Positions 37,310 to 47,625 of a DNA stretch of 64,000 nt are shown piece after piece. The stretch lies in assembly GCF_030272615.1 (NCBI RefSeq), contig NC_081408.1, forward strand, positions 336,628,793 to 336,692,792, in the 5' to 3' direction. Origin of the DNA: Cryptomeria japonica (lineage: Eukaryota > Streptophyta > Pinopsida > Cupressales > Cupressaceae). Each line of letters starts with the position of its first letter. Within the stretch, counting starts at the first letter, position 1. Made by a program: the position numbers and the translations under genes. Under the pieces are notes generated by a model. The model saw only the letters and a list, made by a program, of their open reading frames with translations. It did no database searches and was not told the origin of the DNA.

Positions 37310-37900
37310 TTACATCTTCAACAATTCTATCTTTTCGAGGAACCCTGCAAATATTGACCCAATTCTTTTCAATATTCTCATCCAACCTTCAAAGTAAAGA
37401 TCATCAAAATTGTCAACAATTTGCAAAAAATTCATAACATGCTGATCATCATTAAACACTTGCCAATTTTCAGCAATATCAGGAACACTTGGCCGAAAAA
37501 CCATCTCAATAGTATACTTGGGACCTGAGAAATCCTTATGTGGAATTAGCAAGGTAGCAGTAAATTGCCAAGGAATCTGCACTATCGTTAAATTCTCTAG
37601 AAACAACGGATATATCAAAAGCATCAAAGGCTTCTATCGAATCCCAAGCAAGGTTTCGATAGTGCTTCAGTCTATCAGTTCTTGTTTGATAAATACTTCT
37701 AACTTGACACACTATAGGTTCCGCATCTCCTTGAGCATGCAAATTTTTAATTCATTTCTTCTGAGAAACATTCATGCCCAAAAGAAGAGCTTCATACTTA
37801 GAAGTATTATTAGTGTTGTCAAATTGCAATCTGCAAGAAAATGGAAAAAATTTACCATCAGGAGACACCAACACAATACTTGCCCCTAATTTGGTAGAGG
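37310..37900 (-). pseudogene. RNase H domain and linker of the outer gypsy element
   Basis: Frame 37898-37752 reads KLGASIVLVSPDGKFFPFSC and LQFDNTNNTSKYEALLLGM, the RNase H pattern GAGxVLxxPDG...NNxAEYEALLxGL; the first catalytic-core residues before it are degraded. It continues in other frames at 37742-37536 (QGDAEPIVCQVRSIYQTR, FDISVVSREFNDSADSLA; the family has xPREFNxxADxLA) and 37627-37400 (GPKYTIEMVFRPSVPDIAEN). Two frameshifts. Confidence 0.75.
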
Positions 37901-38591
37901 AACAACTATTGCCAAATTTCAAGGTCCAAATATCATTTGGACCACCCACACTGATAGTGTCAAAACTGAGAGGTTCCTCTTGTGGAGTCGAAGAACCTAC
38001 TGACTCCGCAATAACACTTTCATTATCACTTGAATTCTCTTCAAGTGAAACCACATCATCTGGATCAGATACAACTACAAACTCATCATCAGCATACAAG
38101 AAATAATTCCCCATACCAACTAACTCAAAAAGACTTTGAGCTCGTTGATCATTAGACTTAACAACTGTGTACAACGATTCTTTCTCTGGTTGCAACTTCC
38201 TGATTTCCCCTTTTACTGGAATACGAGCTTCAGTCATATCCATAGTCAACTCACCTCCAACATCTCTACAAAAATTCCTTCCAAGAAGAATACCATATGA
38301 AGCTGACACATCAGCTACCAACACTGTCATTTTAATCTTTTTATTTGGGAATGCAACAAATGCAAACTGTGCATCCTTAATATGGCCTATCAATGGTACT
38401 TGTTTATTATCCATGGAAAAACACCTACCAAAGGTCTTAGTCAAGGTGAGAGAAAGAGCATTTGCAACCTTCACATGCATCACATTATTTGATGCACTAG
38501 AATCTATGACACAGTTGCTTAACTTGTGACCATTAATCAATAATGAAATATAAAATGGTTCAATTTTCTCCAAAGGGGAAGGAGAAGTCAC
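37900..38591 (-). pseudogene. Retropepsin-type protease with damaged active site, fused to RNase H
   Basis: Frame 38591-37752 contains FYISLLINGHKLSNCVIDSS, where the catalytic D-[S/T]-G box reads Asp-Ser-Ser instead of Asp-Ser-Gly. Downstream is the flap/closing motif SYGILLGRNFCRDVGG (family: ILLGRxFL). The same frame passes through an acidic Ser/Glu linker straight into RNase H with no RT between, so RT was deleted in frame. Loss of the active-site Gly predicts an inactive protease. Confidence 0.75.
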
Positions 38592-39617
38592 TAAGTTGTT
38601 TTAAAAAACATTGGACTTTTGGGAAGTACTTGAAACATTGTCTTTTTCTTTGACAAAATTAACCAACCGATCAAACTGATCCGGGTTAGACCTCAAATAT
38701 TCTATTTCAAACATTTGAACCTTTGTTTTCTTAGAATGATCTATTATGTCAAATGCTTAAAAAGAATTAATCAAAGATTGAAAAAGTTTTTCATTTTGAG
38801 GATTTGGAACATTTGTAGCACTAGTCTTCGGTGCAGCTACTGAAAAATTTGTAGGAGTTGAAGGAGCACTTACATGTTTAGCCTTCACATTATCTTTTGA
38901 AGGATTTGAGTTGTGCTTTGGTGGACTTGGCAAAGGTGTTCCATGCTTGGAAATGGTAACCAACAAGTGCTGAGAATCCTTTGCTTGTGTTGAATCACCA
39001 CTCTTAAAATTTGCTTGCAACTGATTAGCTTGAGCTTGCAAACGAGTGAAAACCGCAAAGACATCTCCATCATGTCCTTCCTACACATGATCTTCTTCAT
39101 ACTACATGTATCAAATGTTAGAGTCGCCAACCAATTCCACCTCTTCATCTTGTGGCATATTGGCATCTTCTTCACCAAAAAGTGGAAGATTGTTTTGTTC
39201 CACCTCATAATAACCGGTAGCCAAATTTTGAGGCGGTGCTTCCAATGCAAGTCTCTTCGAAGAAGGAGGTAACTTGTTTTGATTACAAGCAGCATAATTG
39301 GAAGCATTTTTAGGGAATGTTCTCCTTGGAACAACACGGTATGGCACATTCCCTTGCACATAAATCTGCTTCTTGAGTGCTAACAATTCATTTGCTAGAT
39401 TTTGGATAATAGTATTTGCATAATTTGTTGAAGAGGTCGACACATCAACAATTTGATTATTCCTAACCTTGTTAGGATCCTTTCTTATCTTACTAGTAAG
39501 GATAAGATCATCTTCAACTGATATGGCCATATGTTGTGCATTAGCCAAATTTGTAGGATTATTCCTACGCAAGAGAAAACTCACTTCTGGCAATTGAGCA
39601 TTAATAAAGAAACATTT
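38592..39617 (-). pseudogene. Gag, 3' part, of the outer gypsy element
   Basis: The minus frame 39593-39111 continues after the nested insertion: KCFFINAQLPEVSFLLRRNN, later NLANELLALKKQIYVQG. A second frame (39041-38757) and a gap-frame (HSKKTKVQMFEIEYLRSN) lead to protease, with TAA stops at about 38757 and 38604. No zinc knuckle was recognised. Confidence 0.7.
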
Positions 39618-39619
39618 TA

Positions 39620-40322
39620 AGTTAAATCTTTATTTATTTAATTAATTCATTTATCCTCTTCTAGCCTTATTTCTCATTTAAATAAATACATTTATTTATT
39701 TAAATTATCATTTTTCCTAAATTAATTAAATAAATATCTTATTTATTTAATTAATCCCACTTCTTCTATTAATTAAATAAATCTTTATTTATTTAATTAA
39801 TTCATTAGCCTTTTCTACCTATGACACATGTCATTCATCTCTTAATTCCTACACTACCTACCCTCTTATTATTTTCTTATTTTCTTTACCTACCCTTTAA
39901 TCATAGCCGACCATTTATCTTTACACCTCTCAATCTTATCCCTCCATTTCTTATAGTGTCTTCTATATAAGGAGATGCTTCCTTCGTTATCAAACCCTAA
40001 CTACTTGATTACTCGACTACACTATGCCTTTGCACTTTTACATGCGATCCTACTTGCAACCACATTTCCATTCTTTGTTGAGCTCTTGTGCACATAAAAT
40101 CTGAGAGCAAATATATCAAGCAAGATCAATGGAGATAGGAAGAGTGGAGATCCAAACCCTATTGGATATGTGATGGCATAATCTTTGTGATTTCATTTGA
40201 TTTGCATTGTCTTCGGTAATCTTCATATGTTATGGTGGATCTTTGTTGTTGTTAGGCTAGGGTTTTGTGGTTGAATTTATTTAGTCTTTCATCATTGTTG
40301 TTATCCATTTTCACTGTATACA
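39620..40322 (+). repeat. 5' LTR, lacking its first ~85 bp
   Basis: Aligned by eye with 47711-48411: about 15 substitutions and 1 indel in about 702 bp, near 2.1% (10 transitions, 5 transversions). The outermost ~85 bp present in the 3' LTR are missing here, so no target-site duplication can be read. Confidence 0.9.
39964..39971 (+). promoter_or_regulatory. LTR TATA box
   Basis: TATATAAG in the 5' LTR, 350 bp before the LTR end; the same box is at 48053-48060 in the 3' LTR. Likely start of genomic RNA about 30 bp downstream. Confidence 0.7.
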
Positions 40323-40325
40323 TTT

Positions 40326-40343
40326 TGGCACGCCCGGTGGGAC
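40326..40343 (+). other. Primer-binding site of the nested element
   Basis: TGGCACGCCCGGTGGGAC begins 3 bp after the LTR end (CA at 40321-40322). The matching tRNA is not assigned. Confidence 0.75.
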
Positions 40344-42546
40344 TCTTGTCCCTTTTGCATTTAACATCTTTTGTTGTAGATTTTGAGTTTTGAAGTTGCA
40401 AATCTGACATTTCTGACAATATTTTGATATTTTTGCGTTTGCGCATTTTGAGATCGCGTTTTTTGATTTTCTGTCGCATCTGTGACATCTGGAACCGCAT
40501 TTGCGTCTTTGACAATATTTTATTTTTTGCAGATTTTGGGAAATGTGTCTGTGTTCTGTAGTCGTGTCTCTGAAGTCTTTAGGTGCGTCTGCGTTAGGGA
40601 GTCGCGTTTATGTCAGATCTAGGCGTGTCTGTGTGTTCTTGCAGCGTCTGTGTCTGTGACAACTGCGTTTGTGTTCGGTTGTTGCATTTTTGGTTTCTTT
40701 GATTCAATTTTGGTCGTTTAAGTTTCAGATCTGGTTTATTTTGAGCTAACATTTTCAGATCTAGCTAACAAAATTGGTGCAGCTTGTCTTGAAAGCAAAA
40801 TTGTTTTGTTGAAGGCCCCTATTTTCACAAAGTCTTTTGGATCTAAAATTTACCTAACTTGTGTGCTTGCAGGAAGGGGTGATTATTTGAAACAATCCAA
40901 ACTACTAATAGATCTTTGTTGTAGGACCTTGGCAAGGGTTTTTGATCTTTATTGTGTGCCTTGTTTTCATAGACTAGCAAACACTTTAATTGGTGCACTA
41001 AAATTGAACCATTGTCTTTTGTGTCTTGAGCAATAAGCTCTTTTTGTTTAATCTTTAGAGGGCCTGTCTCCCCGTGTGGTCGTTAGGACTACTAGTGAGG
41101 AGAGAACGACCCAAGTGGTAGCAAAAGAAAAACCATCTTCTTCCAAACCACTATAAATAACTGTATTCATGGTGAAAACTATGGATAACATGTGCTGATT
41201 AGTTCATACCGACACTATGTCTCCCCATAAACCCGTTTGATCAAATTTATTTGATCATTTGTAGGGCGTAACGCCTACCAGCTGGGAGCCTTCTGTATTT
41301 ATAGAGCTGAAAGTGCCGCATGTATGGCCACACGAGCGGATGCCCTTACTAGCACCTTTTTGTTTTAGAAGCCAAAATCCTTCTAGTTGTTGGGGCAGGA
41401 GGTTGGACCTCTGGAGCGGCCCACACACATACGGTTCTTAGTAGAGATACAAAGTTCGCCACGAGGAGTTTTCATGGGGACTGATGCTTAGCTGCCCCGA
41501 GAAGTGAGTGCCGAGGGTGGAGCCAGTGGGGTCAAACATCTAAGTATCCACTCTGAATAGCGTAGCCTCGGGGGAAACTCCATGTGGGATCAACAACTAT
41601 TGTCTTGGCCAACCATAAGAATTGTGCTTGACTTATTTTGAACAATCAAACATTCAAGACCAAACACCAAAACATTGTGTCTTTTGTGTTTTCAAGTGTA
41701 TGCAAAACAATTTTACATCAAACAACACACTTTTCTTTGAGTCATTTTGAGTCTAAACACTTGCAAACATTGAGTCTTCATCAACAATGTGTCCTCTTGT
41801 CACGAAAAATAGTCAAACATTCAGATTTGGTCACAATAAAACAACTTCATAGATTGGAAAAATTGCACAAAGTTTGTAGAAACGCATCTGTGTCTGACAG
41901 ACCCGAGTCTGTGTCATCTAACCACGTCTGTGAAGGGCAGAAACACGTTTGTGTCTTTTGAGCAACATTGCAACATCTCAGAAACACATCTGTGTCTGAT
42001 AGAATAGCGTCTGTGTCCTTTAAGCGCGTCTGTGAAGTATACAGGCACGTTTGTGTTCAGGACTGAAAACTTTCATAATTCAGCAGACAAGAGCAATCAG
42101 TTTCAGACTTATTAAGCTTCCTAGGTATCTCTTTGGGTTTTTCATCTAGCATTCAACTTATCTTTGGGTCTCACAAAGTCCATCATTGCTTTACACCTTG
42201 CATTACATTCACATTTGTCTAAACTTGAGTCAAAATGTCACTTGCTTGTCCTCATCTTACTTTGTCAACACACTACATACAACAACATTTTGCTAAGTGG
42301 TCCCTCATCAAGGTCTATCACCTTTGGTTCTCATTTGGTCTTACTTAGAGTCAAGGTCAACTTACCTCATCAAGAGAAAATATCATCTCTTTGGAAGCCA
42401 CACCTACTCTACTACATACATACTTGGTCTTACACTTTGGACATTGCAAGTACACCTCAGATTCATTTACATTCCATCCAACTCTTGGTCTTCCATACTC
42501 TTTTCATTTTCATCTAGTCTCACACATCTTGGTCAAGACCTAGTTC
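40344..42546 (+). other. Long leader of the nested element, with GCGTCTGTG-type motif clusters
   Basis: No coding capacity recognised. Two clusters (about 40430-40690 and 41880-42060) hold at least 16 variants of G(C/T)GT(C/T)TGTG. Between them (41040-41640) lies more GC-rich sequence (GGGCGTAACGCCTACCAGCT) of the kind found in gypsy leaders. Confidence 0.6.
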
Positions 42547-44664
42547 ATGGCTGAAACCTGTTCCCAAAAATCTAAGAGAGAAGCTAAAGAGGCTCAAGAG
42601 TCTGCAAACATGAGTTCCTATGAATATGACAATGATATCTTTTTCAATTCTGATCATACTACATTACCTGACATGGATGCTTATAGGAACATTCCAAATG
42701 TTGAGCACATGGACACTATAAACAACAATGATACACACAATGACAATATGGACAACTTTTCCGTACATTCAACAGAAGTGGAAGACACCATTATGAATCC
42801 CCATTTCAATCGATTGGTTGAGGAAATAATGAGGAGAGATAGACAATACTTTCTACAAGTGATGGCACAAAGTGTAGCCAAGATCCCTCATTATTTTGAC
42901 ATGTCTCAAATAATGAAAAACCGACCTTTGCAACAAACTCACCTCAACATGGATCAAAGGAGGCCTAATAGTGGAGGCAATAGAGGACCACATCTTGTGC
43001 CTGAATCACCATCATCTTTGTTTGAAAAACCAGAGGTCCCATACACACATGGTCAAGCATATGATACTCACCTTCGCAGACCATTATGGAAGTCTTATGT
43101 AGAAAAATATACTCACCAATGCTAAAGACCAACCACCAAAGCAATTGGATATCCAAAGGCATGTTCAAAATTTGGACACAAGGAAACCCCACGTCAAATT
43201 TGGGGGCAACACACTAGAACAAACTCATGACATGCCTATAGAGTATGGTATACAAGGACAAAACAGATATTCCATTCCTCATCATGACTCTATACCAAGT
43301 GGTCCATATACACAACATCACTATAGACCTCCTCCATATGAACATGTGTATGATCAATATCATCCATATATGCAAAATGCTCCTCCACACATTGGTTCAG
43401 GCATGGGGTATGGTCCAAGAAGTTGGTCTCCACCCAAGAATAATTTGGAACAACAAATCAAGGACTTACAAAAGAAAATGGAGGACATAAATACATCGAA
43501 GCCAACTTACACAATGAGAGACATATGTCCCTATCCATTTAACAAAAGCATTCCAATGCCTCCATTTCGTACACACTTTGTGACACCTAAGTTTGATAAG
43601 TACAGAGGCAAAGGAGATCCTAAGGCACATATAAGACAATTTTTAACAGCTTGCATTGAGGTAGCAGCGGAAGAGACATATTTGATGAGATTATTCCCAC
43701 AAAGCTTAGTGATTAAGCTATGGAATGGTTCTCCCAACTGCCACCTAGAATTAAGTCATGGGGTGATTTAGCAGAGGCATTTATCCAACATTTCTCAAAC
43801 AACATAGAGACAGATATATCAGTCACTACCTTGTGCAACACCAAACAAAAGGATGGAGAATCTTTTTCATCATTTTTACAAAGATGGAGGAATCTAGCCA
43901 GCAGATGCTCTTGTGAAATTCCACAAAAACAAATGGTAGAGATGTTCACCCAGAATGTTAACAAAGAGATTGGTTATGACCTAAGAAAAGCTTGTTTGTC
44001 CACCTTCAAGGACGTCATTGAAAAAGGCTTAGCAACAAAGAAGGTCCTAATTGAACAAGGAGTCATTAAGATATTCAAGGAAAACAAAGATGACTTTAAA
44101 GGAAAAGATAAGCCAAGATTTTGGAACAAAAACAAGAACACAGTCAATGATGGTGTTGTTGATGCCAATACAGTATGACCCAAAATTGTTTTCTCTGGAT
44201 CAAGCTCTACAAACAATCAAGTGAATACTCAAACAACTTCCAAATCACGAAGGAAGTACACCCCATTGGGAGAACCACTTGAGTCAGTTTTCAAAAAGCT
44301 AGTGGCAAACAAAGTAATCATAGTTCCAGATTTTCCTCCATATGAGCCAAAGGCTAAACCAAATTGGTGGAATGATGATGAATATTGTGAATTTCATAAG
44401 AGCAAGGGCCACAAGAAAGGAAATTGCCATCGAATGAAGAACATTATACAAGATCTTATTGATAGAGGTGACATTGAGATTGAAGGACACTCATCCAACC
44501 AAGAACATGAGATGTTTAAGGAACCATTCCCAAAACATGACAAGGGAAAGTCTAAAGCCACAGATGACCAAACCAACTATACCAGAGCATCTTCTAACTA
44601 CGATTCAACTATCAATCACATCTTGATGGACAATTATGTCTCTACCATTATCATCAAGGACAAA
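42547..44664 (+). pseudogene. gag: Gag of the nested gypsy element
   Basis: Probable start ATG 42547 (MAETCSQKSKREAKEA). The capsid domain (Retrotrans_gag type) is at 43560-44080: YRGKGDPKAHIRQFLTACIE and AMEWFSQLPPRIKSWGDLAE. A CxxH-type zinc box follows at 44380-44470 (YCEFHKSKGHKKGNCHRMKN, then IIQDLIDRG), typical of Tat gag-pro. Lesions: frameshift near 43112, frameshift plus TAA near 43715, TGA at 44176. The frame ends at 44757 in sequence that is antisense PMD. Confidence 0.85.
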
Positions 44665-46535
44665 ACGCCTGAGAATTCTACCCAGAGGACCCATAACCCC
44701 ACCGCTGGACGCCTGCCTCCTTTGACTCCCTCTAGTAGCCGTCGCTGTCCGCAATAGTCTGCAGAAGCTCCTAGCCCGCTGCTCTGGTGGCACTGCCCCA
44801 CAGTATAGGTCTGGCCAGTAACCTATCTCCTCCCCTGCCCGCAAAACATAGGTGTATCCAGCCCCTGTGTCCTCTACCGCCTGCTTCCCAGCCCTTAGTG
44901 TTGTCTCAGCCTCAATATAGCGTTGGATAGCCTGATCTCGCTCTTGATCAGTATCCCTTAGCTGTCTCCTGAGCCTAGCTGTCTCCCTCTCCAGATCCTG
45001 GATCTCATCTGCTTGTGCCTGACAGATCTCCCTCAGCTCAAACAGGTCATCCTCCTCCTCCTTGACCCCTTGTGCCTATGCTTGTGGCTCTGCCTATGGC
45101 TCCCCCTGTACTAGTGGCTATGGCTGTGGCTGTACCTGTACCTACCTCTGTCCCTATCCTTGCACCTGTCTAGGACCCTGTGCTGTTGGCACCTGTAGTG
45201 GCAATCCACCGCGACCCCTCACCACCTGAGCCTGTCTCTCCTGCCCACCCTCTCTTCATGGAGCCACTCTCCTCTCTCCAACTACATCTCACCTCCTCCG
45301 TCGACCTCTCCCCCCACCATCTCCATCATCATCCTTATCTCCCCCACCATTTCCATCTATCTACTCCCCTGGGTTTGTCAGTCGTGGAAATGGATGCTTA
45401 GCCCAATATGCAGTATACTCTGCATCCATCCCTGCATCCTCAATCTCAGGCCACATATCCCATGGCATAGGCACCATCTCTACCAGTTGCATCATGACTT
45501 GATCATATGATAATAGTGGCCCAAAGTGTGCCTGGTCTTGCACTATCTGCACATACATACCAGAACCCCATGGCATCCGCTGGATCTTGCCAAACTACCT
45601 ACATACCTTGTCCACTAACTGCCTCTCCAGTACATAGGGCGTTCGCCCAATCAGACATCTGCTCCTGAAGGTATAGGGTAGCTCCACTGCATCATCCTCC
45701 CATTGCTCACACTCGCAGTACGACCTCCATATCACAGTGTCAATCTCATCAAGCACCCTGCGCCAGTACTCCAACCTGCCAATCCGTGGCTGTGAGGTAA
45801 TCATATCATATAAATAAACAAAATTGCGTCCATGACCTCGACCTTTGAAATGTATCGACCATGTGACTAGCAAATGCTCATATGCCCAAACCTTCAACAA
45901 TGTAACTCCGTAGCCCAATCTTATGGATCCATGATAAACAAATTGATGAAGCTCATAGTACAAGTGTACCAGCATGCACGGTCTCGAGGCATATGTGGTA
46001 TGCTGTGTAACCAGTGTCTCCAAGGTGCTCCCCCAGCCCACAACCAACCCTCATGTCACCCTATCTGAACATAAGAACCCACTGATCACTCCTCCTAGCA
46101 CTGCTGGTAGTGCCAATCCTGTCATTGTCATCGTGTCCCATGCCACGTGTCCATCCCCATCTCTAGTCTTGGATCCTGGAACACTTGTCTCAGGGCCTCC
46201 CTGTCTCCATCTCGATCATAGGGTATCAGCTCCTCGTCGATTGGTATCCTCAATATCCTGTAGACATCCTCAAAGGTGACTGTCATCTCACCCATAGGAA
46301 AATGAAATGTGCATGTCTCAGAATGCCACCTCTCAGTCAGCGTAGTCAGCAAACCCATGTTCGCCCGAAACTCAAGCACATACAAAATGTATCTCAGACC
46401 CATAACCTCAATGGCATCCCTATCCTCGAATGTCAGCTCTGGTCGTAACCTCTGAGTCGATGGGAATCTCTCCCGTGACTCCAACATAGGCAAGTACTCC
46501 TGCAGTCAAGCAAAGCAATCATGTCAGTCAAAGTG

Positions 46536-46846
46536 ACATTCACTGTTCATCACAAAGTGTTGCTATCTATCCTAGTGACACTCACTGTTCATCACAAAGT
46601 GTTGCTTCTATCCTAGTGGTACTCCCTGTTCATCACAAAGTACTACGTGTTTTGCACTCCCTGTTCATCACAAAGTGCTGCTCCTATTGGTACTCCCTAT
46701 TCATCACAAAGTACTATGTCTTGGTACTCATTGTTCATCACAAAGTGCCTCGATCTATCCTAGTCTTCCCTAGAGGACCTGCTTGAGTGTATCCTCTCAA
46801 CAGCTTATCCAATCGACAACGTATGTTCATCACAGAATTGTCGATT
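46536..46846. repeat. Seven hairpins with a constant TGTTCATCACA loop and changing stems
   Basis: Units at 46536-46560, 46578-46602, 46619-46643, 46654-46678, 46690-46714 and 46724-46748 are each 25 nt: 5-nt arm, 15-nt constant loop, 5-nt arm. Arms are ACATT/AGTGT, ACACT/AGTGT, GTACT/AGTAC, GCACT/AGTGC, GTACT/AGTAC, GTACT/AGTGC. A seventh, 46811-46846, has a perfect 9-bp stem AATCGACAA/TTGTCGATT around the same loop core. All lie in the presumed PMD intron. Confidence 0.9.
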
Positions 46847-46854
46847 TGACCTTG

Positions 46855-47110
46855 AAGACATAAACACGCCTTCATGACATAAACACGCTTACAGACTGCA
46901 CAAACGCGCCTGCTCTGCACAGACGCACATGGAATACATAGACATGCCTATGCTCTGCATAGACGCACTTGTCCTGCACAGACGTGCCCACATTGTACAA
47001 ACATGCCTGCACAACACAAATGCACTCGCATCCGACATAAACGCTTTTCCAACATAGACGCACCTGGCACAAACGCAGACGTGCCTAGCCAACATAGACG
47101 TGCCTACACG
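46855..47110 (-). repeat. Cluster of GCGTCTGTG-type motifs on the minus strand
   Basis: About 13 variants of CA(C/T)A(A/G)ACG(C/T)(G/A)CC on the plus strand, which is the reverse complement of the motif in the element's 5' leader. They lie in the presumed PMD intron. Confidence 0.8.
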
Positions 47111-47365
47111 TTTTTGACATTATCCTAAAGCGCATTTATTTCCCTACCTAGCATGAATTTATGACAACATTTAATGCACCAAAGTACAAAGAGGTTTTGT
47201 GGTACTTACCCGCTCTCCTGCATCTGCTGGCCTCTGATATTAGCGAACACGATCGAATCTATGCACCAATGCCATTACTGCTAACTGCTGCTGCTCTATT
47301 CTCTCTCCGCACTCTGATCTCTTGGATGTGTGGATGACAATGAGGATGTTTTCCCCTCGTGGTCT

Positions 47366-47373
47366 ATCTTATA
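47366..47373 (-). promoter_or_regulatory. Candidate TATA box of the antisense PMD gene
   Basis: Minus strand CTATAAGATAG, about 95 bp upstream of the nearest ATG (47275). Inference only. Confidence 0.35.
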
Positions 47374-47610
47374 GACTGCCCTAGCCCTAGCCCTAGCCCT
47401 CGTCTCCCGAGTCAGTCTTCTTTATCCCGTGACTCTGTCACTCTATCCGGTCAATCCTTTCTAGCCTTTCTTTCTTATCGAGAGATTGTCTACGATCTTT
47501 TCACACATTTTCATCCAATCTCTCAAGGGGGCATATCATTCCCATCTTGGGGCAACTTTGTATTAGTTCATATTATCTTCTTTGAAACAACGCGACAAGC
47601 TGCATTGTCT

Positions 47611-47625
47611 CAAAGAGGGGCAAAA
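47611..47625 (+). other. Polypurine tract of the nested element
   Basis: CAAAGAGGGGCAAAA immediately before the LTR start TGTAGACACC at 47626. Confidence 0.85.

Larger units (their letters stand above)
44605..47275 (-). pseudogene. Plant mobile domain (PMD / MAIN-like) gene, antisense, decayed
   Basis: Minus frame 46493-46128 reads GLLTTLTERWHSETCTFHFP and MTVTFEDVYRILRIPIDEEL, the PMD hallmark (LVERWxxETHTFHLPxGEMTxTLxDVxxLLGLPIDG). It continues at 46047-45595 (ASRPCMLVHLYYELHQFVYH; LLKVWAYEHLLVT) and 45576-45361 (GKIQRMPWGSGMYVQIVQDQ), then a Gly/Asp/Arg linker, a coiled coil (about 45050-44880) and a C-terminal GYWPDLYCGAVPPEQRARSF. A probable intron lies between GG|GTAAGT (47209) and TGACTGCAG|GAGTAC (about 46505). 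Lesions: frameshift near 46140, TGA at 46053-46051 (from CGA), TAG at 45597-45595 (from CAG), and a TAA in frame with the ATG at 47275. The lesions mean no full protein. Confidence 0.75.

Noticed and set aside
37752-38529. Plus-strand ORFs 37774-38106 and 38167-38529
   Set aside because: Antisense shadows of the protease/RNase H frame.
45180-46448. Plus-strand ORFs at 45180, 45974 and 46185
   Set aside because: Antisense shadows of the PMD gene.
47210-47275. PMD start at ATG 47275 as an intact first exon
   Set aside because: In the frame that joins exon 2 there is a TAA 11 codons after the ATG, so the exon is damaged or the true start is elsewhere.
47381-47403. Telomere-like repeat (CCCTAG)n
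   Set aside because: Only about three copies and not the plant CCCTAAA unit.
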